Origin: DATHWB01 sp035544575
GTDB lineage: Bacteria; Actinomycetota; Acidimicrobiia; Spongiisociales; ZC4RG35
Direction of reading: 5' to 3'
DNA: 64,000 nt
Assembly (NCBI GenBank): GCA_035544575.1
Contig: DATKEC010000129.1
Location: 24,883 to 88,882 of the forward strand
The position numbers were made by a program, and so were the translations under genes. Positions 26,291 through 34,425 of this stretch are shown in pieces. Position 1 is the first letter of the stretch. The number at the start of each line of letters is the position of its first letter. Below the pieces are notes generated by a model, which did no database searches, had not been told where the DNA came from, and was given only the letters and a program-made list of their open reading frames with translations.

Positions 26291-26302
26291 CGCCCCAGCC
26301 TC

Positions 26303-26866
26303 TCAGCCCGCCCCGACCTCCGACCGTGCTCGCACCAGGGCATGGGACACCAGTCCGACCAGCGCCCGCTGGACTTCGTAGCGCTCCCGGGCGTCGCAAT
26401 AGACGACGGGAGTCGCCTCGGCCACCTGCAGCGCCTCCCGCACGCTCTCGAGCTGATGGAACCGGGCGCCGTGGAAGGTGTTGACGGCCACGACGAAGGG
26501 AACACTGCGGCTCTCGAAGAAGTCGATGGCGGCGAAACAGTCGTCGAGCCGGCGGGTGTCGGCGAGGATCACGGCACCGATGGCGCCACGAGACAGCTCA
26601 TTCCACATGAAGTGGAAGCGTCCCTGCCCTGGTGTCCCGAAGAGGTAGAGCACCAGGTCGTCGCCCAGTCCGACTCGTCCGAAGTCCATCGCGACGGTCG
26701 TCGTGGTCTTGCGCGCCACATCGGTGAGGTCGTCGACACCGGAACTCGCCTCCGTCATGACGGCTTCGGACCGCAACGGTTCGATCTCCGAAATGGCACC
26801 GACGAAGGTGGTCTTGCCCACGCCAAAGCCACCGGCGACGACGATCTTCACTGGTGTGCGGCGCAT
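26303..26866 (-). CDS. Conservon GTP/ATP-binding protein (CvnD-like small GTPase)
   Basis: The 187-residue protein is a Ras-like P-loop protein as found fourth in actinobacterial conservons. It has G1 GGFGVGKTT (near residue 12), a G3 region FGRVGL followed by LYLFGTPGQGRFHFMW, ILADTRRLDD and a G4-like AVNTFHG. The frame is open 73 codons further upstream, but the ATG of MRRTPVKIVVAGG overlaps the DUF742 stop (TGATG). In Streptomyces, conservon members form a membrane-associated complex likened to eukaryotic GPCR signalling; here that is inference from gene order. Confidence 0.9.
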   Translation of the reverse strand: MRRTPVKIVVAGGFGVGKTTFVGAISEIEPLRSEAVMTEASSGVDDLTDVARKTTTTVAMDFGRVGLGDDLVLYLFGTPGQGRFHFMWNELSRGAIGAVILADTRRLDDCFAAIDFFESRSVPFVVAVNTFHGARFHQLESVREALQVAEATPVVYCDARERYEVQRALVGLVSHALVRARSEVGAG

Positions 26867-27234
26867 CAGAGGCTCCTGATTCCCTCGAGGACCTTTTCGA
26901 GCAGCTCGGTGTACGACGCCGAGCCGAGATCCAATTCCACAGGTCGATGCACACCGACGGCACCGTCCTTCTCGAGGTCGGCGACCACCACCCGCACCAC
27001 GCCGACGGGCAATGACAGCGAAGCGGCCACTTCGACCAGGGCCACGGGACGGCGGCATGCGTCGATGACCTGGGCTGCCTCCCACCGATAGCGGGACTGG
27101 GAGGCGACCCCGCGCGGCGTCGCCTCGATCTGAGTCTCGAGATCGATGTCGATGTCGATGTCGGTCCGCCCGCCGGTGATGGCGTACGGCCTGACGAAGC
27201 GCCCTTCTGACGGGTGGTCGACCATGGAACTCAC
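26866..27234 (-). CDS. DUF742 protein (CvnC-like)
   Basis: The 122-residue product has the DUF742 core: VRPYAITGGRT near the N-terminus and a winged-helix-like segment VIDACRRPVALVEVAASLSLPVGVVRVVVADL. An Asp/Ile repeat (TDIDIDIDLE) links the two. It lies between the roadblock and GTPase genes with a four-base overlap on one side and a one-base overlap on the other. The GTG start is chosen for the GTGA overlap; a second in-frame ATG lies three codons later. The role is presumed to be a connector in the conservon complex. Confidence 0.88.
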   Translation of the reverse strand: MSSMVDHPSEGRFVRPYAITGGRTDIDIDIDLETQIEATPRGVASQSRYRWEAAQVIDACRRPVALVEVAASLSLPVGVVRVVVADLEKDGAVGVHRPVELDLGSASYTELLEKVLEGIRSL

Positions 27235-27650
27235 GGGCTCCCGAGAAGCTCAGACTTCAACTCGTCGCGAACCTCCGGTGTGAGGACGTCTCCGGCCCGA
27301 TCAGCGAACAGGGCCATCTCATATCCGATCATTCCGATGTCGGCTTCACGCACGGTCATGACACACAGCAGGGATCCGTCGCGAATGCCGGTGACGAACA
27401 GCCAGCCCCGCTCCATCTCGATGATGACGTTGCTGACCGTTCCTGCCCCGAATCGCCCGGCCGATCCGTACGCGAGCCCGATGAGTCCGGACGCGACCGC
27501 GGCCAGACGCTCCCCCGACTCGCGCTCGACACCGTCGGAGACGGCGAGCGGGAGCCCATCACTGGACACCACCACGGCTTGGCGGACCGCCGGGATCTGC
27601 TCGACGAATCGGACGATGAGCCAGTTGAGGCTGTCTGCTGCCGGGGTCAT
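27231..27650 (-). CDS. Roadblock/LC7 domain protein (CvnB-like)
   Basis: The 139-residue protein starts TPAADSLNWLIVRFVEQIPA and carries QAVVVSSDGLPLAVSDGVER, RLAAVASGLIGLAYGSAG and VIIEMERGWLFVTGI, the roadblock fold that modulates small GTPases (MglB-like). It is the second member of the conservon, overlapping both neighbours by four bases. Regulation of the GTPase encoded two genes later is the expected role. Confidence 0.92.
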   Translation of the reverse strand: MTPAADSLNWLIVRFVEQIPAVRQAVVVSSDGLPLAVSDGVERESGERLAAVASGLIGLAYGSAGRFGAGTVSNVIIEMERGWLFVTGIRDGSLLCVMTVREADIGMIGYEMALFADRAGDVLTPEVRDELKSELLGSP

Positions 27651-30088
27651 TCGGTCTCTCCTTCGTCCCGGTGGCGCCGACCGGCTTCGAGGCCGATCTG
27701 GAACGCCCCGAGGCTGGACCTCACCGCATCCGGTGAGCGCGGGGGCTGGGCTACGGGCCGTTCGGAGCCCGGGTCGGCTTCATACGAGTTCCCCGGGCGT
27801 CGCACCGGCAACGCGCCGGGTGCGGGATCGGACTCCCTCGTTCGGGCCACCGACTGGCGGGTGGGCAGCTCCCGCAGTGGCTGAGTGACCGGGTCGGCCG
27901 CGGCCGGCTCCGTCGACCGGATGGGAGCGACTGAGGCCGGCGCCGGCCGTGGGCCTTCGAGAGCCGGGGTTGGGGCTGGCGCCGGGGCATGGGCCGGGGT
28001 TGGGACCGGAACCGGGGTTGGGGCTGCGGCCGGAGTCGGGTGTGGGGCCGGAGATGCCGCCGGGGCCGGAATTGGAGCTGGGCCGACCCGCGGCGGTGGA
28101 GCCCAGCGAGATGTCGACACCGGATCGGCGGGAGGTTTCAGCCGCGGCGCCGGCAGTGGACCCGGGCCATCGAGCGACGCCGGGGCCCGGCGACCGGGTG
28201 GCTCCGCCTGCGGGAATGAACTGAGGCGGTGGCGACCACCGTTGTGGCCAACTGCGGATTCGATGGGTGCGGACTCGTCGGGTATCGCCGTCGGCGACGC
28301 CTCGTACAACGAATGCGGCACCAGGAGCTTGGCCGACACGCCGGGCGCCCCGGGAACGAGTCGCACCGCGATTCCATGCCGCTTGGCGAGCATCGCCACC
28401 ACATAGAGACCAAGGGTAGGTTCGAGCGCCAGACCGATCACAGGGGGACGGTCGAGCAGAGCGTTCAGTTCGGCCAGCCGGGACTGGGGGATGCCCACTC
28501 CTCGGTCCGAAACCGTCAAGAGGTAGCCCTCCTCGTGGAAGTGTCCCGAGACCCGAACCCGAGTCTGGGGGGGTGAGAACTGGGCTGCGTTCTCCAACAA
28601 CTCGGAAAGGAGATGGGAGAGGTCCGCAACGACCGATCCCTTCAGCCGCACCGACTCGAGGGTGAGGACATCGACCCGGCGGTAGTCCTCGATCTCGCCG
28701 ATCGCGGCACGCACGACATCGTCGATTCCCAGGGGTGTGCGCCACGTACGGGGCGGCTCGGTTCCGGCCAACACCAGCAGGCTCTCTGCGTTGCGGCGCA
28801 TCCTCGTCGCCATGTGGTCGAGCCGGTAGAAGTCGGCCAGGGCCGCGGGATCCTCCTCGTCGGATTCCAACTCGTCGATGAGCGCGAGCTGGCGGTCGAT
28901 GAGACTCCGATTCCGTCTCGCCAGGGTGACGAACATGTCCGCCACCCCCTTGCGCAAGGTCTCGACCTGCTGGGCGGCGACATGTTCGAGAGTCGACTGC
29001 ATCGCCGAGAACGATCTCGCCAGATCGCCGATCTCGTCGGCGCCACGATCCCGGATGGGGGGAATCGACGGGAGAACGGCGTCGTCGCTCGGGTCCCGGA
29101 GGGCCTCGATGAGGGCCGGCAGCTGCTCTTGGGCGACATGCTGCGCGCGTTCGGTCACGCTGCGCACACGCCGCACGATCGACCGGGAGATGAGAGCAGT
29201 CATGACTGCCGCCAGCAGGAGGGCGCCCACGGCCGATCCCACCACCACCCAGGCCTGGGTCATCGCACGACCCGCAGCCGCCTCGGCGGTCGCCCGCACG
29301 GTCTCGGTCAGTCGCGCCTCGAAGGTGGCCAACGCATCGGTTCGGTCGTCGAGCAGCCGCTCCCAGTCAGACTCGGAGATCATGAGTGTCTCATCATCGG
29401 CTTCGAGGAGCCGGGTCACCTGGGTCGATACGCCACCAATGGTCACCGGCGCACCGGACTGGGCGAAGATCGTCCGCGCCTCGGCTGATGCGACCGTGTG
29501 GAAGAGATCGACCCATCCGGTGAAGTCCAGTTGGAGGGACCGGATCCGTTCGAGGGTCGTGCGGTCCGCCCCGTCCAGGGGAAATGCGTCCGAGATGAGC
29601 CGCTCCTGCACCCGCGCCACCTGTCGAGCCCGCCCGATGGCCGACACGCCTTCGAGTGCCCGGGCGGAGTCGCGGTTGGCGACCTCGGCGGGTACCAGGG
29701 ATGCAACCGCAAGAAGGTCACCAGCAACCTGGTCATATCCCGAGGCTGCGTCGGCGTCGCCGGCACGCACCAGTTCGAGACGGCGCACAGCGCCGTCGAG
29801 CTGACGCGCCAGCGGCGGAGCATCGACCGTTCCGATCGTCTGGCGGAGGTCGGACAATCGGGCGTCCGTCTCGGACGCACCCGCCGCGGGATCCGCGGCT
29901 TCGACAGCCAACGCTTCCACACTGTGGCGCAGGTCGATCAAGACCGCAGAGAGTTGAGCCGCGGCGCGCTCGTCATCGGCCTCCGTGAACGCCGACTGCA
30001 CGAACAGCGCAGAAACGGCGCTCAGCGCCAGGACCAATGGGACTGCGGCAAGTACGAGCTTGCCGGGCAAACGCAGTCTCCGAAACAC
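27647..30088 (-). CDS. Conservon sensor (CvnA-like): NIT-HAMP-HATPase with Pro/Ala-rich tail
   Basis: The 813-residue protein has a transmembrane helix at about 12-34, an extracytoplasmic helical NIT-type sensor domain (about 35-280), a second helix AWVVVGSAVGALLLAAVMTALI, a HAMP region and an ATPase domain with ELLENAAQFSPP and VSDRGVGIPQSR. The segment where a phospho-accepting histidine is expected reads FYRLDHMATRMRRNAESLL; a canonical HisKA motif is not evident, as in other CvnA proteins. Residues about 610-810 form a Pro/Ala-rich low-complexity tail (PAPAPTP runs), probably disordered. No response regulator gene is nearby. Confidence 0.9.
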   Translation of the reverse strand: MFRRLRLPGKLVLAAVPLVLALSAVSALFVQSAFTEADDERAAAQLSAVLIDLRHSVEALAVEAADPAAGASETDARLSDLRQTIGTVDAPPLARQLDGAVRRLELVRAGDADAASGYDQVAGDLLAVASLVPAEVANRDSARALEGVSAIGRARQVARVQERLISDAFPLDGADRTTLERIRSLQLDFTGWVDLFHTVASAEARTIFAQSGAPVTIGGVSTQVTRLLEADDETLMISESDWERLLDDRTDALATFEARLTETVRATAEAAAGRAMTQAWVVVGSAVGALLLAAVMTALISRSIVRRVRSVTERAQHVAQEQLPALIEALRDPSDDAVLPSIPPIRDRGADEIGDLARSFSAMQSTLEHVAAQQVETLRKGVADMFVTLARRNRSLIDRQLALIDELESDEEDPAALADFYRLDHMATRMRRNAESLLVLAGTEPPRTWRTPLGIDDVVRAAIGEIEDYRRVDVLTLESVRLKGSVVADLSHLLSELLENAAQFSPPQTRVRVSGHFHEEGYLLTVSDRGVGIPQSRLAELNALLDRPPVIGLALEPTLGLYVVAMLAKRHGIAVRLVPGAPGVSAKLLVPHSLYEASPTAIPDESAPIESAVGHNGGRHRLSSFPQAEPPGRRAPASLDGPGPLPAPRLKPPADPVSTSRWAPPPRVGPAPIPAPAASPAPHPTPAAAPTPVPVPTPAHAPAPAPTPALEGPRPAPASVAPIRSTEPAAADPVTQPLRELPTRQSVARTRESDPAPGALPVRRPGNSYEADPGSERPVAQPPRSPDAVRSSLGAFQIGLEAGRRHRDEGETE

Positions 30089-30189
30089 CGCGGGAACCCC
30101 CTGAATCGTCGTGAGATCCCATCGGCGGCCTGCGGTCGAGTCTGAAGCTGGAAACGACGAAGTTTCGCCCCGCGCCTCAGGGCGCTGGC

Positions 30190-32388
30190 TCAGTCGCTGG
30201 GTTCGCTGACCAGGCGGAACGCCGCGAAGACCCCGTCGACGCCGCGGAGCTCATTGATGAGCTTGTCGACCGATCCCGGATCCGACAGCTCCACCTCATA
30301 GCGAAGGATCGCCACCCGGTCCCGGCCGGTGATCGACGACGAAGCCGAAATGTTGCCACCGAGATCGGAGATGACTTCGGTCACATCCCTCAGCAGCTTG
30401 GTGCGATCCAACGCCTCGACCTGGACCCACACCGCGAAGTTGCCGATTCGGTCCGCCGACCATGCCACATCGACCATCCGCTCCCGACGTTCGTCTGCGA
30501 GGGCATCGAGATTGGTGCAGTCGTCGCGGTGGACCGACACACCCCGACCCACCGTCACGAAGCCAACGATGCCGTCGCCGGGCACCGGGGCGCAGCAGCG
30601 AGCGATCCGGACCATCATGTCTTCGAGCCCCTCGACGATGATCCCCGGACCGGCAGAGGAGTACTTGCGGGGACGGACGGGCGCGAGTAGGTCCTCGTCG
30701 TCGTCCTCCGGGCGTACGGTTCTGACGATCCGCTGGACGATCGCATTGGCGCCCACCTCGCCCTGACCGACCGCAGCCATCAGCCCGGCAACGTCTTGTT
30801 TGGCCAACTCGGCGGCGATCTCGGCGAGCATCGCCTCCCGCTCGCTCGCTCCGAGTCCCAGCCCCTCTTTGCGCAGTGCCATCAGGACCTGATCCCGTCC
30901 CTCCACCGCGGCGTGTTCGCGCCGTTCCTTGAGGAACCACTGCTTGATCTTCGAGCGGGCCCGTGACGTCCTGACGAACTTGAGCCAGTCACGGGACGGA
31001 CCGGCATCGGTGGACTTGGAAGTGAGCACCTCGATGATGTCACCGGACTCGACCCTCGTCGACAGAGGCATCAGGCGGCCGTTGATACGAGCGCCGACAC
31101 ATCGATGCCCGACCTCGGTGTGGACTGCGTAGGCGAAGTCGACGGCGGTCGCCCCCCGCGGGAGGGTCTTGACGTCGCCGTTCGGAGTCATCACGAAGAC
31201 CTCGTCCTGGTACAGGTCGAGTTTCAGCGAATCCAGGAACTCCTGGGGGTCATCCTCGCCCTGCAGCGCCTGGAGGTCACCCGCCCAATCAAGCATGGTG
31301 GCCTCGGTCCCTTCCTTGTACCGCCAGTGGGCGGCCACCCCCTCCTCGGCCAGGCGATGCATCTCCTGGGTTCGGATCTGGACTTCGAGCGGCTTGCCGT
31401 CGGGTCCGATGACGGTGGTGTGGAGCGACTGGTAGAGGTTGAACTTCGGCATGGCGATGTAGTCCTTGAACCGACCCGACACCGGCATCCACCGGGCGTG
31501 GACCAGTCCGAGAACTCCGTAGCACTGCTGGACCGTCTCGACGACGATGCGCACCCCGATGAGGTCGTGGATCTCTTCGAACGGCCGGCCGGACTCGACG
31601 ATCTTGCGGTAGATCGAATAATGGTGCTTGGGGCGCCCGGAGATCTCGGCGGGAATCTCGGCGTCGGTGACCATCGCCTCGAGTTCGTGGACGATCTTTT
31701 CGATGAACACGTCGCGTTCCGGAGCGCGGTCGGCGAGACGCTTCTCGATCTCGGCGAATCGATCCGGATAGAGGATCTTGAAGCAGCGGTCCTCCAACTC
31801 GTGCTTGATCTCTTGGACGCCCAGGCGGTGCGCCAATGGGGCGTAGATGTCGAGTGTCTCCCTGGCGACGCGCTCCTGCTTCTCGCCGCGCAGGGCGGAC
31901 ACCGTCCGTATGTTGTGCAACCGGTCACACAGTTTGATGATCAGCACCCGCACGTCCTGGGCCATGGCGACGACCATCTTGCGGATCGTTGCTGCTTGGG
32001 CCTGCTGGGGGCTGTCGTATTCGAGGCGGTCCAGCTTGGTCACGCCATCGATCAGGAACGCCACCTCCTGACCGAACTCGGCGACGATGTCCTCGAGACC
32101 GATCTCGGTGTCTTCGACTGTGTCGTGAAGGAACCCTGCGGCCAGCGTCGCCTCGTCCAGGCCGTACTCGGCGAGGATGGCCGTGACGGCCACCGGGTGC
32201 GTGATGTACGGCTCGCCGGATTTGCGGGTCTGGCCGGCGTGCGCCCGGGTGGCCATCGCGTAGGCGCGTTCGAGGACCGCGGTGTCCGCGCCGGGATGAT
32301 GGCGGACGTACTCCGCCAGGACGTGTCGGTGATCGATCGGTTCAGTACTCGAGGAGAGCATGGAGAGGGAGATCTCCGAGCTGGTCAC
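30190..32388 (-). CDS. relA: Bifunctional (p)ppGpp synthetase/hydrolase Rel
   Basis: The 732-residue protein makes and degrades (p)ppGpp in the stringent response. The HD hydrolase domain is intact (His64 in THPVAV, His88-Asp89 in GFLHDTVEDT). The synthetase domain has GRPKHHYSIYRK and YQSLHTTVIG. A TGS domain (VFVMTPNGDVKTLPRGATAVD), a zinc-finger/helical region with RCCAPVPGDGIVGF and a C-terminal ACT domain follow. The GTG start gives a 47-base overlap with apt; an internal ATG at 32361 (MLSSSTEPIDH) is an alternative. The apt-rel order is conserved in actinobacteria. Confidence 0.95.
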   Translation of the reverse strand: MTSSEISLSMLSSSTEPIDHRHVLAEYVRHHPGADTAVLERAYAMATRAHAGQTRKSGEPYITHPVAVTAILAEYGLDEATLAAGFLHDTVEDTEIGLEDIVAEFGQEVAFLIDGVTKLDRLEYDSPQQAQAATIRKMVVAMAQDVRVLIIKLCDRLHNIRTVSALRGEKQERVARETLDIYAPLAHRLGVQEIKHELEDRCFKILYPDRFAEIEKRLADRAPERDVFIEKIVHELEAMVTDAEIPAEISGRPKHHYSIYRKIVESGRPFEEIHDLIGVRIVVETVQQCYGVLGLVHARWMPVSGRFKDYIAMPKFNLYQSLHTTVIGPDGKPLEVQIRTQEMHRLAEEGVAAHWRYKEGTEATMLDWAGDLQALQGEDDPQEFLDSLKLDLYQDEVFVMTPNGDVKTLPRGATAVDFAYAVHTEVGHRCVGARINGRLMPLSTRVESGDIIEVLTSKSTDAGPSRDWLKFVRTSRARSKIKQWFLKERREHAAVEGRDQVLMALRKEGLGLGASEREAMLAEIAAELAKQDVAGLMAAVGQGEVGANAIVQRIVRTVRPEDDDEDLLAPVRPRKYSSAGPGIIVEGLEDMMVRIARCCAPVPGDGIVGFVTVGRGVSVHRDDCTNLDALADERRERMVDVAWSADRIGNFAVWVQVEALDRTKLLRDVTEVISDLGGNISASSSITGRDRVAILRYEVELSDPGSVDKLINELRGVDGVFAAFRLVSEPSD

Positions 32389-32860
32389 GCCCGTTGAGGA
32401 ACGTCAATTCGATGAACACGCTCAGGCCGACCACATCGGCTCCGAGGTCGACCAGGAGGCCGGCGGCGGCCGCAGCCGTGCCCCCGGTGGCGATCACATC
32501 GTCGACGAGCAACACGCGATCGTCGGAACCGGCAGCATCGACATGCACCTCCAGCGCATCCGTGCCGTATTCGAGTGCGTACTCCCGGGTGTTGGTGTCG
32601 TGCGGAAGCTTTCCCGGCTTGCGGACGGGGATGAACCCGGCACCCAGGATGCGGGCGATGGGAGCGGCGAGCGTGAAACCCCGCGCTTCGATGCCGGCCA
32701 CCTTGGTGATCCCGCGGTCACGGTGGGGCGCCACCATGTGTTCGAGCAGGTCCGAGAATGCCTGTCCGTCACCGAGCACGGGCGTGATGTCGTAGAACTG
32801 CACACCGGGCTTGGGATAGTCCGGGATTTCGCGAATCAGCGATCGGATGGAATTCACCAT
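32342..32860 (-). CDS. apt: Adenine phosphoribosyltransferase
   Basis: The enzyme salvages adenine to AMP using PRPP. The 172-residue protein has IPDYPKPGVQFYDITPVL, GIEARGFTLAAPIA and the PRPP loop VLLVDDVIATGGTAAAA. Length matches the family. Its 3' end overlaps the rel start by up to 47 bases. Upstream is yajC, where other actinobacteria usually have secD and secF in between; a 75-nt gap without features separates the two here. Confidence 0.96.
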   Translation of the reverse strand: MVNSIRSLIREIPDYPKPGVQFYDITPVLGDGQAFSDLLEHMVAPHRDRGITKVAGIEARGFTLAAPIARILGAGFIPVRKPGKLPHDTNTREYALEYGTDALEVHVDAAGSDDRVLLVDDVIATGGTAAAAAGLLVDLGADVVGLSVFIELTFLNGRDQLGDLPLHALLEY

Positions 32861-32935
32861 CAGAGGTTACCGCTCGCCGAAAGCTGCATCGGCCACGGGG
32901 ACGTTCAGACGTCGGATGGGCCTGCCGGCCAGCCG

Positions 32936-33223
32936 TCAGATGTCGGTGCCGGTACGCGAGGCGATGGCGCGCCGGGCGAACCGAAGCCGGCCGCTTTCGA
33001 CCTCGATCACCACCGAGTCATCGTCCAGGGAGACGACCCTGCCCATGATTCCGCCGATCGTTTGGACCTGGTCGCCGATCGAAAGGGCGTTCTGAATGGC
33101 CTCGACCTGCTTCTTTCGCTTCCGCTGCGGCAGGATGAACAGCACCACGAAGGCGCCGAGCATGAGGAGCAGGAACAGCGACGATCCACCTGAGGTGGTG
33201 CCTTCCTGAGCGAGCACGAGCAT
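32936..33223 (-). CDS. yajC: Preprotein translocase accessory subunit YajC
   Basis: YajC is a single-pass membrane partner of the SecDF complex. The 95-residue product has one transmembrane helix (SLFLLLMLGAFVVLFIL) followed at once by basic QRKRKKQ and the YajC domain NALSIGDQVQTIGGIMGRVVSLDDDSV. The start is placed at MLVLAQEG; a TTG three codons upstream sits six bases after GGAG and is an equally good candidate. The longest open frame would overlap tgt and is not favoured. secD and secF do not follow. Confidence 0.9.
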   Translation of the reverse strand: MLVLAQEGTTSGGSSLFLLLMLGAFVVLFILPQRKRKKQVEAIQNALSIGDQVQTIGGIMGRVVSLDDDSVVIEVESGRLRFARRAIASRTGTDI

Positions 33224-33263
33224 TTCGGACAACGACAACTCCTGGTCCCCGGGGACGGCGACA

Positions 33264-34382
33264 TTACCTGTCTTCACGCCGCACACCATTCCGTCGTTCC
33301 ACGACGCTCACCCGGTGGTCCGAGAAGCGACCGCGCTCGATCGCCCCCCGCGTCTCGGCCATCAGGCCCAGCGTGTACGTGAGATTGTGCATCGACAGGA
33401 GCCGCATCACCGTCATCTCCTTGGTCATCAGGAGATGACGTAGGTAGGCCCGGCTCACGGATCCGCACGCCAGGCACGAACACTCTTCGTGCAGTGGTCG
33501 CGGATCGGCTGCATACTCGGCCCGCTTCAAGTTGTAGTCACCGTCCGGGGTGAGGACCCGGCCGTGTCGGGCGAGCCGGGTGGGCCACACGCAATCGAAG
33601 AGATCACAGCCGCGGGCGACTGCATCCAGAACCCCTTCGGCGTCGCCGAGACCCATGACATAGCGGAGCTTGTCGGCGGGAAGTTCGGCCACCGCGGCCT
33701 CGATCGCCCGGTCGCGCTCGTCCGGGCTCTCACCCACCGAGAGACCTCCGATGCCGTAGCCGTCGAAATCAAGGGCCGTCGTGGCGCGGGCGCTGCGCCC
33801 GCGGAGCGTCGGATCGACCCCGCCCTGGACGATCCCGAAGAGCGCCTGATCGGTCCGATCGTGGACATCCCGAGCGCGCGATGACCATCGCAGCGTCTGT
33901 TCCATGGCGGCCCTCACCGCCTCGTTCGGTGCCGGGAGACCGATGAGGACGTCGAGCACCATCGCCACATCCGCCCCCAGCAACTGCTGGCAGCGTACGG
34001 CTTCCTCTGGCGAGAGCCGGACCTCGGATCCGTCGTATGTCGACCGGAAGACGGCATCGGTTTCTGTGACACGGGGGTCCAGGGAAAAGATCTGGTAGCC
34101 GCCCGAGTCTGTGAGCGTGGGGCCCGGCCAGCCCTGGAAGGCCGCCAATCCCCCCATCGCTGCCACTGTCGCGGCCCCTGGTCGCAGCATGAGGTGATAG
34201 GTGTTCGAGAGCACCATCTCGGCACCGACTGCGAGGAGGTCCCGCGCGTCGAGACCCTTGACCGCGCCGCGCGTGCCCACCGGCATGAAGGCAGGCGTGG
34301 TCACGACGGCGCCGCGGAACGCCACCGTCCCGGTGCGGGCGCCGGCGTCGCGAGCGATCTCGCGAAACACCGCTGCCATCAT
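33264..34382 (-). CDS. tgt: Queuine tRNA-ribosyltransferase
   Basis: TGT swaps guanine at position 34 of GUN-anticodon tRNAs for preQ1. The 372-residue protein has the SNTYHLMLRPG motif, catalytic LTDSGGYQIFSL, FGIVQGGVDPTLR, GYGIGGLSVGE and the zinc site CSCLACGSVSRAYLRHL with a downstream His in SMHNLTY. Two adjacent ATGs (34382 and 34379) follow the queA stop by about 43 bases; either may start. The reading frame remains open into queA but that extension lacks family similarity. It pairs with queA, an uncommon placement inside an actinobacterial ruv cluster. Confidence 0.94.
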   Translation of the reverse strand: MMAAVFREIARDAGARTGTVAFRGAVVTTPAFMPVGTRGAVKGLDARDLLAVGAEMVLSNTYHLMLRPGAATVAAMGGLAAFQGWPGPTLTDSGGYQIFSLDPRVTETDAVFRSTYDGSEVRLSPEEAVRCQQLLGADVAMVLDVLIGLPAPNEAVRAAMEQTLRWSSRARDVHDRTDQALFGIVQGGVDPTLRGRSARATTALDFDGYGIGGLSVGESPDERDRAIEAAVAELPADKLRYVMGLGDAEGVLDAVARGCDLFDCVWPTRLARHGRVLTPDGDYNLKRAEYAADPRPLHEECSCLACGSVSRAYLRHLLMTKEMTVMRLLSMHNLTYTLGLMAETRGAIERGRFSDHRVSVVERRNGVRREDR

Positions 34383-34425
34383 CGCCGCACCGCCGTATCT
34401 GGCACGCGCACCGTGGTGGCGGCTG

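Noticed and set aside
30089..30189. A terminator between rel and the conservon genes
   Set aside because: A five-base-pair stem (GCGCC-CTGA-GGCGC) follows the rel stop, but it is short, has no T-run, and similar stems arise often at this GC content.
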